DNA from: Rickettsia tillamookensis | GTDB lineage: Bacteria > Pseudomonadota > Alphaproteobacteria > Rickettsiales > Rickettsiaceae | NCBI RefSeq assembly: GCF_016743795.2 | Contig: NZ_CP060138.2 | Coordinates: 124,001-188,000 of the forward strand | Length of the DNA stretch: 64,000 bases | Direction: 5' to 3' | Shown: piece after piece, positions 19,246 to 26,702 of the stretch | How positions within the stretch are numbered: position 1 is the first letter of the stretch | Layout: each line of letters starts with the position of its first letter | Translations under genes and position numbers: made by a program | The notes under the pieces: generated by a model | Seen by the model: only the letters and a program-made list of their open reading frames with translations | The model's database searches: none | Told to the model about the DNA's origin: nothing

Positions 19246-20025
19246 ATGTTATTAAATATAGCTAATTCGGTCGGTAAACGTACTATAAAGTTTGCACAAA
19301 GTGTAGGTAGTTTTTCTCTATTTAGCTTTGCTGCCGTTAGCAGTATCATAAGACCGCCTTTATATTTGAGTTTAATCATCAGACAATTATTATTTATCGG
19401 ATTTCACTCGCTTCCGGTTGTTGCGATGACGACTTTTTTCTCAGGAGCGGTACTTGCATTACAGAGTTATACCGGTTTTTCCCGTTTCTCAGCTGAAAGT
19501 TCCATTGCAACGGTAGTAGTATTGTCGCTGACTAGAGAGCTTGGACCTGTCTTAGCCGGACTAATGGTAGCAGGAAGAGTCGGGGCATCAATCGCCGCCG
19601 AAATAGCTACGATGAGAGTAACGGAACAGGTAGATGCTTTATATACTTTATCTACCGATCCTATTAAATATTTAGTTTTTCCAAGAGTAATAGCAGCTAT
19701 TATTACAATGCCTTGTCTTGTTTTAATCGGCGATATAATTGGTGTTATGGGCGGTTATTTGGTAGGGGTATATAAACTTGATTTTAATAGTGCAGCTTAT
19801 TTAACCAGTACTTTTCAGTATTTAGAACCGATTGACGTAATTTCCGGTCTTGTTAAAGCGGGAGTTTTTGGGTTTATTATTTCTATAATAAGTTGCTATA
19901 GCGGCTATTATTCAGGTAAAGGGGCTAAGGGAGTTGGAAGAGCAACTACCTCGGCAGTAGTAAATTCTTCTATCCTTATCTTAATCAGCAACTATCTAAT
20001 AACCGAATTATTTTTCAAAGTATAA
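19246..20025 (+). CDS. mlaE: MlaE-family phospholipid ABC transporter permease
   Basis: A 260-residue inner-membrane permease of the MlaE (YrbE) family with about five or six hydrophobic segments. Typical stretches are PVVAMTTFFSGAVLALQ, LTRELGPVLAGLMVAGRVGA, ATMRVTEQVDAL and RVIAAIITMPCL. I chose ATG 19246 because it gives the family's usual N-terminus. An in-frame GTG at 19195 would add 17 residues immediately after the palindrome and seems an artefact. mlaF follows after 2 bases. An MlaD partner is not in the window. Confidence 0.93.
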   Translation: MLLNIANSVGKRTIKFAQSVGSFSLFSFAAVSSIIRPPLYLSLIIRQLLFIGFHSLPVVAMTTFFSGAVLALQSYTGFSRFSAESSIATVVVLSLTRELGPVLAGLMVAGRVGASIAAEIATMRVTEQVDALYTLSTDPIKYLVFPRVIAAIITMPCLVLIGDIIGVMGGYLVGVYKLDFNSAAYLTSTFQYLEPIDVISGLVKAGVFGFIISIISCYSGYYSGKGAKGVGRATTSAVVNSSILILISNYLITELFFKV

Positions 20026-20027
20026 GC

Positions 20028-20786
20028 ATGGCAAAAAAAGAAGAGTTTAAAATTAAAATTCGGTCATTATATAAATCATTTGCTAATCATAAGGTATTAG
20101 ACGGAATAGATTTGGATGTAAAAAAGGGCAGTTCATTAGTTATTTTAGGCGGTTCCGGTAGCGGTAAATCGGTTCTAATTAAAAATATAGTAGGACTGAT
20201 TAAACCTGATAAAGGTAAAATTTTTATTGATAATGTAGAAATCCAAGATATCTCAAGTAAACAAAAATTTGAGATTATGGACGGTATAGGTTTTTTATTC
20301 CAAGGTGGAGCATTATTTGACTCCTTGAATATACGTGATAATATTACTTTCGAGACTAGAAAATTATCTAAGAAAGAAAAAAACGACCTTGCCGGTGCAA
20401 AGCTTAATTCCGTCGGTTTGTCCCCTAGAATACTCGATCTTTACCCTTCCGAATTATCGGGAGGAATGCAAAAAAGAGTAGCCCTTGCTAGGGCTATTTG
20501 TAGTACACCGTCGATTTTATTTCTTGATGAACCGACCACAGGGCTTGATCCTATAATGGCAAATGTTATTAACGAATTAATTATAAAAATCCAAGAAGAG
20601 CTAGGGGCAACTACGATTACTATAACTCATGATATGATTAGTGCCGAAAAAATAGCTAAAGAAGTAGCTATGATTTATCAAGGAAAAATTAAATGGTACG
20701 GTAGTAAAGATGAAATGCGTAATAGTGATAATCCTTATTTAAAACAATTTATAAATGGATTAACTACCGGTCCTATAGAGGTATAA
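20028..20786 (+). CDS. mlaF: MlaF-family ABC transporter ATP-binding protein
   Basis: A 252-residue ABC ATPase that would energise MlaE. The Walker A is [10 protein letters not shown], the ABC signature [14 protein letters not shown] and the Walker [14 protein letters not shown], followed by the H-loop TITHDM. It keeps the long [12 protein letters not shown]-loop region typical of MlaF and plant TGD3. It is preceded by mlaE at 2 bases and followed by a small membrane protein at 1 base, so all three are surely one transcript. Confidence 0.95.
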   Translation: MAKKEEFKIKIRSLYKSFANHKVLDGIDLDVKKGSSLVILGGSGSGKSVLIKNIVGLIKPDKGKIFIDNVEIQDISSKQKFEIMDGIGFLFQGGALFDSLNIRDNITFETRKLSKKEKNDLAGAKLNSVGLSPRILDLYPSELSGGMQKRVALARAICSTPSILFLDEPTTGLDPIMANVINELIIKIQEELGATTITITHDMISAEKIAKEVAMIYQGKIKWYGSKDEMRNSDNPYLKQFINGLTTGPIEV

Positions 20787-20787
20787 A

Positions 20788-21036
20788 ATGTTTAAGAACT
20801 TATTATGTATAATAATATTTCTAGGTATAAACCTAAATGTTTATGCTATAAACTCTAGCTCTTATACGACAGATGATATAATAAAAATAGTAATTATTCT
20901 TGGAATAGTTATTTTAATTTTTAGTCCTGCAAAATTTCGTATAATCGTTATCGGTACTATGTTAGGCTTGGCTTGTGCCTATTTCACATATAAATACATC
21001 GTACCTATCTTTATTTCTTCACTAAACGGACCATAA
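20788..21036 (+). CDS. Small membrane protein downstream of mlaF
   Basis: 82 residues, no family recognised. There is an N-terminal signal-like or membrane segment ([19 protein letters not shown]), a short polar loop, and two more hydrophobic segments (about 33-49 and 51-75). The start codon is 1 base after the mlaF stop, so expression is probably coupled. A role as an Mla accessory subunit is only a guess from position. It does not resemble MlaD (no MCE motif) or MlaB (no STAS motif). Confidence 0.75.
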   Translation: MFKNLLCIIIFLGINLNVYAINSSSYTTDDIIKIVIILGIVILIFSPAKFRIIVIGTMLGLACAYFTYKYIVPIFISSLNGP

Positions 21037-21112
21037 AGATAAATATTGCTATTAGTGATGCCCACACCTCATCTATTTTCTCTTCTAACAGTATTAATTT
21101 AATATTCTACAA

Positions 21113-21517
21113 TTAATCTAAAACTCTAACTCCCCCATGATAGCCATCTAATTCAAAAGAATTGGGGTGTATATTTTTACATGCGTCTAAACCTATAATA
21201 TTAATCATATTAGTATTATTATCAATATCATTTAAAGTAGTGAGAATATCTTCTAAGTATTTAGATGATTCAGGTGAATCATTACCTCCAATTATTCGTA
21301 CTTTTATTAAATCTTGTTCTATCAATTCATTTTGATTAAAGTCAGTAATTAACTGCTCTAACTGTTGTGAATTAATATTTCTAGCTAATGCTATTTTATT
21401 TAATTTTACGGAAAAGAAACTACAGGCAATCTCTTCATTTAAATCTTTAGTATAAATTACTAAATCATCATTTATATCAAAAATTTTATATTCTTGTGAG
21501 TTAATTTCAATTTGCAT
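21113..21517 (-). CDS. Hypothetical protein, possibly a degenerate CheD/NTAN1-like domain
   Basis: 134 residues, starting 3 bases after the stop of the upstream split gene and in the same reading frame. It has the pieces seen in the deamidase-like domain of that gene in the same order: a Cys near the start of a strand (EEIACSFFSVKLNKIALAR, Cys32), a second strand where the expected His is Arg46, a VRIIGG turn, a helix, and a final INIIGLDA...GGVRVL pair of strands. I read this as a paralogous or decayed copy without the full Cys-His pair. This rests on eye alignment only. It may be an inactive partner, or unrelated. Confidence 0.6.
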   Translation of the reverse strand: MQIEINSQEYKIFDINDDLVIYTKDLNEEIACSFFSVKLNKIALARNINSQQLEQLITDFNQNELIEQDLIKVRIIGGNDSPESSKYLEDILTTLNDIDNNTNMINIIGLDACKNIHPNSFELDGYHGGVRVLD

Positions 21518-21520
21518 ATT

Positions 21521-23224
21521 TTATCTACTTTTTTGATCATTTTTTTGTAAAGAAGTATTTTTATTAGGAGGAGTATAGCTAGGTGCGGCTATTTTTACTT
21601 CAGGGCTTATATTCTTTTTTAATACCTTATCGCTGGATAGGTTTAATTCTGGTTCATTCTTTTTATTATTTTTACTACTAAAAATATTTATGAAAAAATC
21701 TTTTATTTTTTGTATACTTTTTTGTATCCATGATTTTTTAATATTACTATCTTGTTGGTAGGTAGAATGAGTTAGTGCTAATGTTTTATTAATTTCTGAA
21801 CGTACACTTTCCAACGGATTTAAATTGTTAGATAATAAATAATCAGTTTTAGCTATTAAATTATTTACAATTTTTGTTTTTTCTTGATCATTTAGATTCA
21901 ATTCTTGAACTCGATTACTAATATTTTTAGTTACTATATTTTTTACTAATTTTGGATTAGTTTTTTGAATTTCCTCTGCTACTTTAGTAAGTGGTCTTGA
22001 TATTTGATTAGATTGCCATGTTTCCATAGAATTAGGATTTTGATTAGCTCCTAATAAATATTGCTGAATAATATGTTTTTGTTGAATTTCATTTAAAGAG
22101 CGATTAGGTATATTTTTATTTTTAGTTAAATCAAAAGCTTTATAAAGTGCAGGAGTATTACTTCCTATGCCTAAATGTACTTGCCTGCTAGCAGTTGTTT
22201 TATCCTCTCTACCTGGAACAGCATGCGTTAATTTACCTGTTATTGGATCAAATATAATTCCTGATGGAGCTCCCTTGTCTCCTATATCTGCAGATTTTAT
22301 ATTTACGTTAGAGTGGTTATTTAATTCTTATGTTACTTTACGAATATTACCATCTGATACTGCAATTGATACTGCAGATCTATCACGTCCTCCTACTAAA
22401 TAAGCTTCTAATTTAGTATTAGGAGGAAAGTTGCTTATTACATCATGTGTTAAAGAACTAGCATCAGTAAATCTGTCAACATGGGCTAATGCAGTTTTTT
22501 TAGTTAATGGATCATGTAAAATTACAGCAACGCATTGTTGAATGTTATCAGTGCCTATCTTTTCTTTATCAGAAAAACCAACTTCATGCTGTTCCACACG
22601 AACAGCTTCATAATCAACTATACCTTGCTGTAACGAGTAAGCATATGCATACTGCTCTATTGAATTTTCTTTACGGTTTTGAGTTTTATAAGCAGCTCCT
22701 AAAGCTAATCTTGCCATTAATTCTTTAGTTTGATCATTATTAGCTTGGCTCTTTATTAAAATTGATTCTTGCTTTTTAATAAATTTATCTAATGTTCCTT
22801 GTTGTTGATGTGCAGTTACTAATTCTTTGTATGAATTTTCTACATTATAATATTGCTTTGCTTCAAAAGAATTTTCTATGCTATCTTGAAATTTTTGAAT
22901 AGCATTATCAAACATTCCTAGTTGTTGATAGCTACGTCCTATCATAGTATTAATATAAGAAAGAAAATTACTATCAGTTTGACCTATAGCAATTTGTTCA
23001 GCTTTTTGTAGTTGTTTAAGAGCAACAGGATGATTGCCTTTGCTATATAATTTTAATCCTTCATTATACAAAAAAGCTGCTTGGTTATGATCAATTTGTT
23101 CTTTCGTATTTAATGGTTTTGGAGTAAGATTACTAATATATTCAGGAAAACTTGAAGGTAACTCTCCTAATTTTTTAATTAGTCCGGTGATATTACCTTG
23201 AACTGGCTTCCCATTAATAAGCAT
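21521..23224 (-). pseudogene. TPR protein with CheD/NTAN1-like deamidase domain, split by an in-frame TAA
   Basis: From ATG 23224 the frame encodes 298 residues to TAA at 22330-22328. The same frame then stays open, without an obvious early ATG, to 21521 (566 residues in all plus the internal stop). Residues about 45-205 are TPR-like helices (FLYNEGLKLYSKGNHPVALK and others). The stretch CVAVILHDPLTKKTALAHVD (231-250) matches the Cys...His active-site pattern of CheD and NTAN1-type amidohydrolases, followed by the LEAYLVGG turn. The matching last strands (IGDKGAPSGIIFDPITGKL, about 314-332) lie just beyond the stop, so the break cuts the domain in two. The tail is Lys/Asn/Pro-rich. The first ATG after the break is at 22027. 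The domain call is inference. Confidence 0.75.
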
Positions 23225-23324
23225 AGATTTATAATAGTTTAATTAATTTATATTTTTATATAAAACTCTGTTATTTAATAAAAATCAAGCATTAGCTAAT
23301 ACCTAGCTACAAAATAATTATCTC

Positions 23325-23353
23325 TTGACACTAAGGGAGTATTACTTTATATT
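23325..23353 (+). promoter_or_regulatory. Near-perfect sigma-70 promoter for rpmB-rpmE
   Basis: TTGACA (23325-23330), exactly 17 bases, then TATATT (23348-23353), with the rpmB ATG 42 bases downstream. It is the best-matched promoter in the window, as expected for ribosomal protein genes. Confidence 0.8.
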
Positions 23354-23395
23354 TTTTATCTATTGTATATTTATAAGTTTTAAGGTATTTAGCTT

Positions 23396-23689
23396 ATGTC
23401 ACGTAAGTGCGAACTCACAGGTGTGGGTGTTTTATACGGCAACAATGTATCACATTCTCAACGTAAAACTAGAAGACGTTTTGAGCCTAATTTAAGGTCA
23501 GTTAAGTTTACAAGTGATATAACAGCCGGAGAATATAGATTATCGGTTAATGCTAGATGTATTAGTTCAGTGGAAAAAGCCGGCGGTTTTGATGCGTATA
23601 TTCTAAAAGCCGATGATAATGTTTTATCAAGTAACGCTAGAGCTATTAAGAAAAAAATAATTCAGACTAAAACGGCAAAATCATTATGA
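23396..23689 (+). CDS. rpmB: 50S ribosomal protein L28
   Basis: 97 residues with the L28 start CELTGVGVLYGNNVSHSQRKT and the RRRFEPNL segment, then an alphaproteobacterial-type C-terminal half (RLSVNARCISSVEKAGGFDAY). Its stop overlaps the rpmE ATG by 4 bases. It is driven by the strong promoter at 23325-23353. Confidence 0.97.
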   Translation: MSRKCELTGVGVLYGNNVSHSQRKTRRRFEPNLRSVKFTSDITAGEYRLSVNARCISSVEKAGGFDAYILKADDNVLSSNARAIKKKIIQTKTAKSL

Positions 23690-23922
23690 AAAGCGGTATA
23701 CATCCAGAATATAAAAAGTTTTTGATTAAAGTAGGAAGCGATGTTTTTGAAACAATGTCTACTCATCCTACAGGTGAAATTTTAATGGATGTTGATTTTA
23801 GAAAGCATCCGGCATGGAATAAAGATTCCGGAAATGTAGTAAATCAATCGAACAAAAGTGTTAGTGATTTCAATAAAAGATTCTCAGGTCTTTCTTTCGG
23901 TGGTAAGAAAGAAGCTAGTTAA
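23686..23922 (+). CDS. rpmE: 50S ribosomal protein L31 (zinc-independent form)
   Basis: 78 residues, recognisable by KSGIHPEYKKF, STHPTGEILMDVDFRKHPAWN and NKRFSGLSF. The CxxC zinc pair of the zinc-binding L31 form is absent, so it is a zinc-independent type. It overlaps rpmB by 4 bases and the order rpmB-rpmE is usual in alphaproteobacteria. Confidence 0.95.
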   Translation: MKSGIHPEYKKFLIKVGSDVFETMSTHPTGEILMDVDFRKHPAWNKDSGNVVNQSNKSVSDFNKRFSGLSFGGKKEAS

Positions 23923-23943
23923 GCTTTGTTTGTGGATACTGAA

Positions 23944-24049
23944 GGTCGTCTGAGCTATGGAAATTGCATAGCAATTGTACGCCCGCAATCTCAGGAATTT
24001 ATTATTATTTCATGAGATTGCCACGCAGCCTACGGATGCTCGCAATGAC
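23944..24049. repeat. Degenerate family B palindrome
   Basis: The right half is normal (catgagattgccacgcagcc...ctcgcaatgac). The left half has diverged (ggtcgtctgagctatgg...cccgcaatctcag). It lies between rpmE and the initiator tRNA gene. Confidence 0.65.
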
Positions 24050-24144
24050 TACTCGATATCTATGCAAGAATGACACTAGCAATATTCGCATAGTATTGGA
24101 CTAAATCGCAATATAACACAGATAAATCGTCAATTCTCAATTAT

Positions 24145-24221
24145 TGCGGGGTGGAGCAGCTCGGTAGCTCGTCAGGCTCATAACCTGAAGATCGTTGGTT
24201 CAAATCCAGCCCCCGCTACCA
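24145..24221 (+). tRNA. Initiator tRNA-fMet (CAT anticodon)
   Basis: 77 bases including an encoded CCA. The acceptor stem pairs GCGGGG with CCCCGC, while positions 1 and 72 (T and T) are unpaired, the mismatch that marks initiator tRNAs. The D arm is GAGCAGCTCGGTAGCTCG, the anticodon stem-loop TCAGGCTCATAACCTGA holds CAT, and the T arm is GTTGGTTCAAATCCAGC. Initiators usually have GGG/CCC pairs next to the loop; here they are AGG/CCT, a mild deviation. Confidence 0.95.
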
Positions 24222-24297
24222 TATTTTTATATTTTCAGTAAAATTATTTTTCTGGACTTCCGCTTTTAGCGATGTTGTTGCATAGCTCGATTTTTCC

Positions 24298-24593
24298 GTC
24301 ATTGAGAGAAGAATTAAATAGTAATTCGACGAAGCAATCTCAGGAGATTTGATTAGATTGCCACGTAGCCTACGGCTGCGGTCTTGTTGCATGGCTCGTT
24401 TTATGTCATTCCCGCGGAGGCGGGAAGGAAGTAAAAACCTATAAAAAACTTGTTTTTTTAGGTTTATTTTACCAAATGTGTAACTTCTATATCGATATTT
24501 GAAGTTATTTTTCTGAATTCCCGCCTGCACGGTTATGACACCGAGTGCGTTTTTCGAGCCATGCAACAACGCCTATGGCTGCTCGCAATGACG
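24298..24593. repeat. Family B palindrome with an inserted family C composite
   Basis: The outer family B element runs from cgtcattgagag (24298) to ctcgcaatgacg (24593). Its right arm motif gcctacggctgc occurs twice (24368-24379 and, as gcctatggctgc, 24571-24582) around an insert (24381-24570). The insert is bounded by cttgttgcatggctcg and its complement cgagccatgcaacaa and holds a complete family C palindrome (24403-24540). A family C remnant (ctggacttccgc) and one more gttgttgcatagctcg copy lie just left (24252-24280). This accounts for nearly all of the 424-base gap 24222-24645. Confidence 0.85.
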
Positions 24594-24645
24594 ACTCGGT
24601 ATTCACGCGGGCAATGCCTAATTACATCAAATACGAAAGCAAATT

Positions 24646-25284
24646 ATGACTACTCAGAAAATAGTGCCTACAAAATCGACTGATAGCAGTAAGCTTTTTC
24701 GTCATCAAGCTAAATTTGTAGCCGGTGCTATGAATATAAATCAAATCCCCAATTTTTCATTACCGGAAATTGCTTTTGTCGGTAAGTCAAATGTCGGCAA
24801 ATCAAGCCTAATAAATACGATATGTAATAATAAAAATCTTGCTAAAGTTTCTAATACTCCGGGACGTACTAGGCAAATCAATTTTTTTAACCTTGCAGAT
24901 AAACTTATTATAGTTGACCTTCCCGGTTATGGTTTTGCTAATGTTCCTATATTAGTCAAAGAACAGTGGGAAGTGTTAATTAGTTATTATTTACGAAGTA
25001 GTTATAATTTAAGGTTAGTTAACTTATTGATTGATTCAAGAAGAGGTATAAAAGAAAACGATAAGAAAGTAGCTGAGCTATTACTTGAAAATAAAAGAGA
25101 ATTTCAAATTATTTTCACAAAATCCGATAAAGTTACGGATCGTAAAAACCTTAACGATGAAGCACAGAATTTTCTTGCAACTTTAAACTACTCATGTAAT
25201 GTTATGTATGTAAGTAGTAGGAGTAAAGAAGGTGCAAGAGAACTTAAAGCTAGTTTGGCAAAATGCATCAAACCTCAAAGGTAA
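24646..25284 (+). CDS. engB: Ribosome biogenesis GTPase EngB (YihA/YsxC)
   Basis: 212 residues. A small GTPase needed for late large-subunit assembly. G1 is GKSNVGKSS (46-54), with [11 protein letters not shown] around G2, DLPGYGFA as G3, TKSDK as G4 and VSSRSKEG as the G5 region. The ATG gives a usual N-terminus ([14 protein letters not shown]). The 3' end overlaps the next reading frame by about 53 bases, if that gene starts at GTG 25232. Confidence 0.96.
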   Translation: MTTQKIVPTKSTDSSKLFRHQAKFVAGAMNINQIPNFSLPEIAFVGKSNVGKSSLINTICNNKNLAKVSNTPGRTRQINFFNLADKLIIVDLPGYGFANVPILVKEQWEVLISYYLRSSYNLRLVNLLIDSRRGIKENDKKVAELLLENKREFQIIFTKSDKVTDRKNLNDEAQNFLATLNYSCNVMYVSSRSKEGARELKASLAKCIKPQR

Positions 25285-26155
25285 AGAGGTAGATAGTATT
25301 TCTTCATTAAATAACATTGCTATAATTAAGAATATAATAAAGTGTAGTAGTGAGTTGAAGAATCAAGCAATAGTTCTAAAATTACCTGCTACTATTATTA
25401 TTGACAATAAATTATTTACGGCTTTTATTGAATCTGTTAGATTGCTTGAGATGTGCGGTGCTAAAATATATATAGTACATGATCATATTGATTTACGAAG
25501 TTCGTCTTTAATATCACAAATAGATGAAAATTTTAGTCAGAAAATTAGTAAAATAAGCGACTATGGTTCTCTAAATAATCCTATTATTATGGAAATTTTA
25601 TCCAGTTACATTAACAAGCTTATAGTAACAAAGTTAAGTAGTATAGGTTGTTATGCAGTTGGTATTTCAGGTAAGGATGCTAATTTACTGCAAGCAAAAA
25701 AGTCAAAATTATCTCACCGAAAAATTGTAAATCATGATGTTATAAATATTGGCTTTTTAAGCGAACCTATTATGATTAATCCGGAAATTTTATTAAATTT
25801 TGAAGATAATAATATTATACCCGTGATAGCACCATTTGCTAATGATGATCAGGAAAAAACGCATTTATTAAATGTTAACTTAACGGTAGCAACAATTGCT
25901 TCTGCATTAAGTGCGGAACATTTAATATTGCCATATGAGATATTACAGGTATCCGAGACATTTCCGTATAATATAAAAATACGAGATATTAACTTATTGA
26001 AATCAATGTTAGATGATAGTAATAATTTTATCGAAGAAGAATTAATTAAGATAGCAGTTAATGCACTTGAAAATAATAACGGTTACGTACATTTTGTGAA
26101 TAGTGAAGTGCCGAATTCAATATTGTCAACTATGTTTGATATTAATATAAATTAA
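25232..26155 (+). CDS. ArgB-like amino acid kinase family protein (atypical)
   Basis: About 307 residues from GTG 25232, which overlaps engB by 53 bases. The start is uncertain because no good ATG exists before the fold begins. The layout follows acetylglutamate kinase: a first strand ([12 protein letters not shown]) where ArgB has VKYGG, the [16 protein letters not shown] stretch for [25 protein letters not shown] for GLSGKDG, and [19 protein letters not shown] for the nucleotide-site helix. The glycine loops that bind phosphate are lost, and Rickettsia has no arginine pathway. It is probably a non-catalytic or repurposed kinase fold. virB3 starts 12 bases after it. Confidence 0.7.
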   Translation: MQENLKLVWQNASNLKGKEVDSISSLNNIAIIKNIIKCSSELKNQAIVLKLPATIIIDNKLFTAFIESVRLLEMCGAKIYIVHDHIDLRSSSLISQIDENFSQKISKISDYGSLNNPIIMEILSSYINKLIVTKLSSIGCYAVGISGKDANLLQAKKSKLSHRKIVNHDVINIGFLSEPIMINPEILLNFEDNNIIPVIAPFANDDQEKTHLLNVNLTVATIASALSAEHLILPYEILQVSETFPYNIKIRDINLLKSMLDDSNNFIEEELIKIAVNALENNNGYVHFVNSEVPNSILSTMFDININ

Positions 26156-26167
26156 TAGAGGTTTTTT

Positions 26168-26455
26168 ATGGCAGGAGCATTAGCATCCGATCTTTTATTT
26201 GTAGGGTTAACTAGACCGCCGATGATATTTGGAGTAAGTATTAAGTTTGCTGCATTAAATATGATAATGACTATGATAGTATTTATTTGGAATAACGGCA
26301 TTATGATTTTATTCATTGCAGCTGCTTTGCATTTGGTAGCTTATATTATATGTTTTAAAGAACCGAGATTCATAGAGCTATATTTAAATAAAATGTCAAG
26401 AACTAGCCAATGTCCTAATAAATTTTACTACGGAGCAAATTCGTATAATATTTGA
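26168..26455 (+). CDS. virB3: Type IV secretion protein VirB3
   Basis: 95 residues with the VirB3 pattern: SDLLFVGLTRPPMIFGVSI, two adjacent hydrophobic segments (about 25-60), then ICFKEPRFIELYLNK. It is a small inner-membrane subunit that associates with VirB4. AGAGG precedes the ATG. It opens the virB block. A nested palindrome (26462-26669) separates it from virB4. Confidence 0.95.
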   Translation: MAGALASDLLFVGLTRPPMIFGVSIKFAALNMIMTMIVFIWNNGIMILFIAAALHLVAYIICFKEPRFIELYLNKMSRTSQCPNKFYYGANSYNI

Positions 26456-26461
26456 GTTTTA

Positions 26462-26669
26462 TGTCATTCCTGCGTGGATGCTAAACCGTCATTGCGAGCA
26501 GCCGTAGGCTGCGTGGATCGATTTTATCCGTCATTGCGAGAAGAATTACGTAGTAATTCGACGAAGCAATCTCAGGAATTTGTTATTATTTCATGAGATT
26601 GCCACGCATTCTACGAATGCTCGCAATGACGGTTTAGCATCCACGCAATCAATGCCTCTTGCAATGACA
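26462..26669. repeat. Nested family B palindromes with a 29-base perfect inverted repeat
   Basis: Bases 26472-26500 (gcgtggatgctaaaccgtca...) are the exact reverse complement of 26617-26645. Inside is a further palindrome built on gtaattcgacgaagcaatctc / gagattgccacgc. An outer, decayed pair (atgtcattcctgcg at 26461, gcaatgacaa at 26670) suggests a third layer. It fills the virB3-virB4 gap. Confidence 0.85.
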
Positions 26670-26702
26670 AAATAAATCAAAATAGTTAAATCAGGTGAGG
26701 TA

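Noticed and set aside
24216..24569. 117-residue minus-strand frame after the initiator tRNA
   Set aside because: It consists of the translated nested palindromes.
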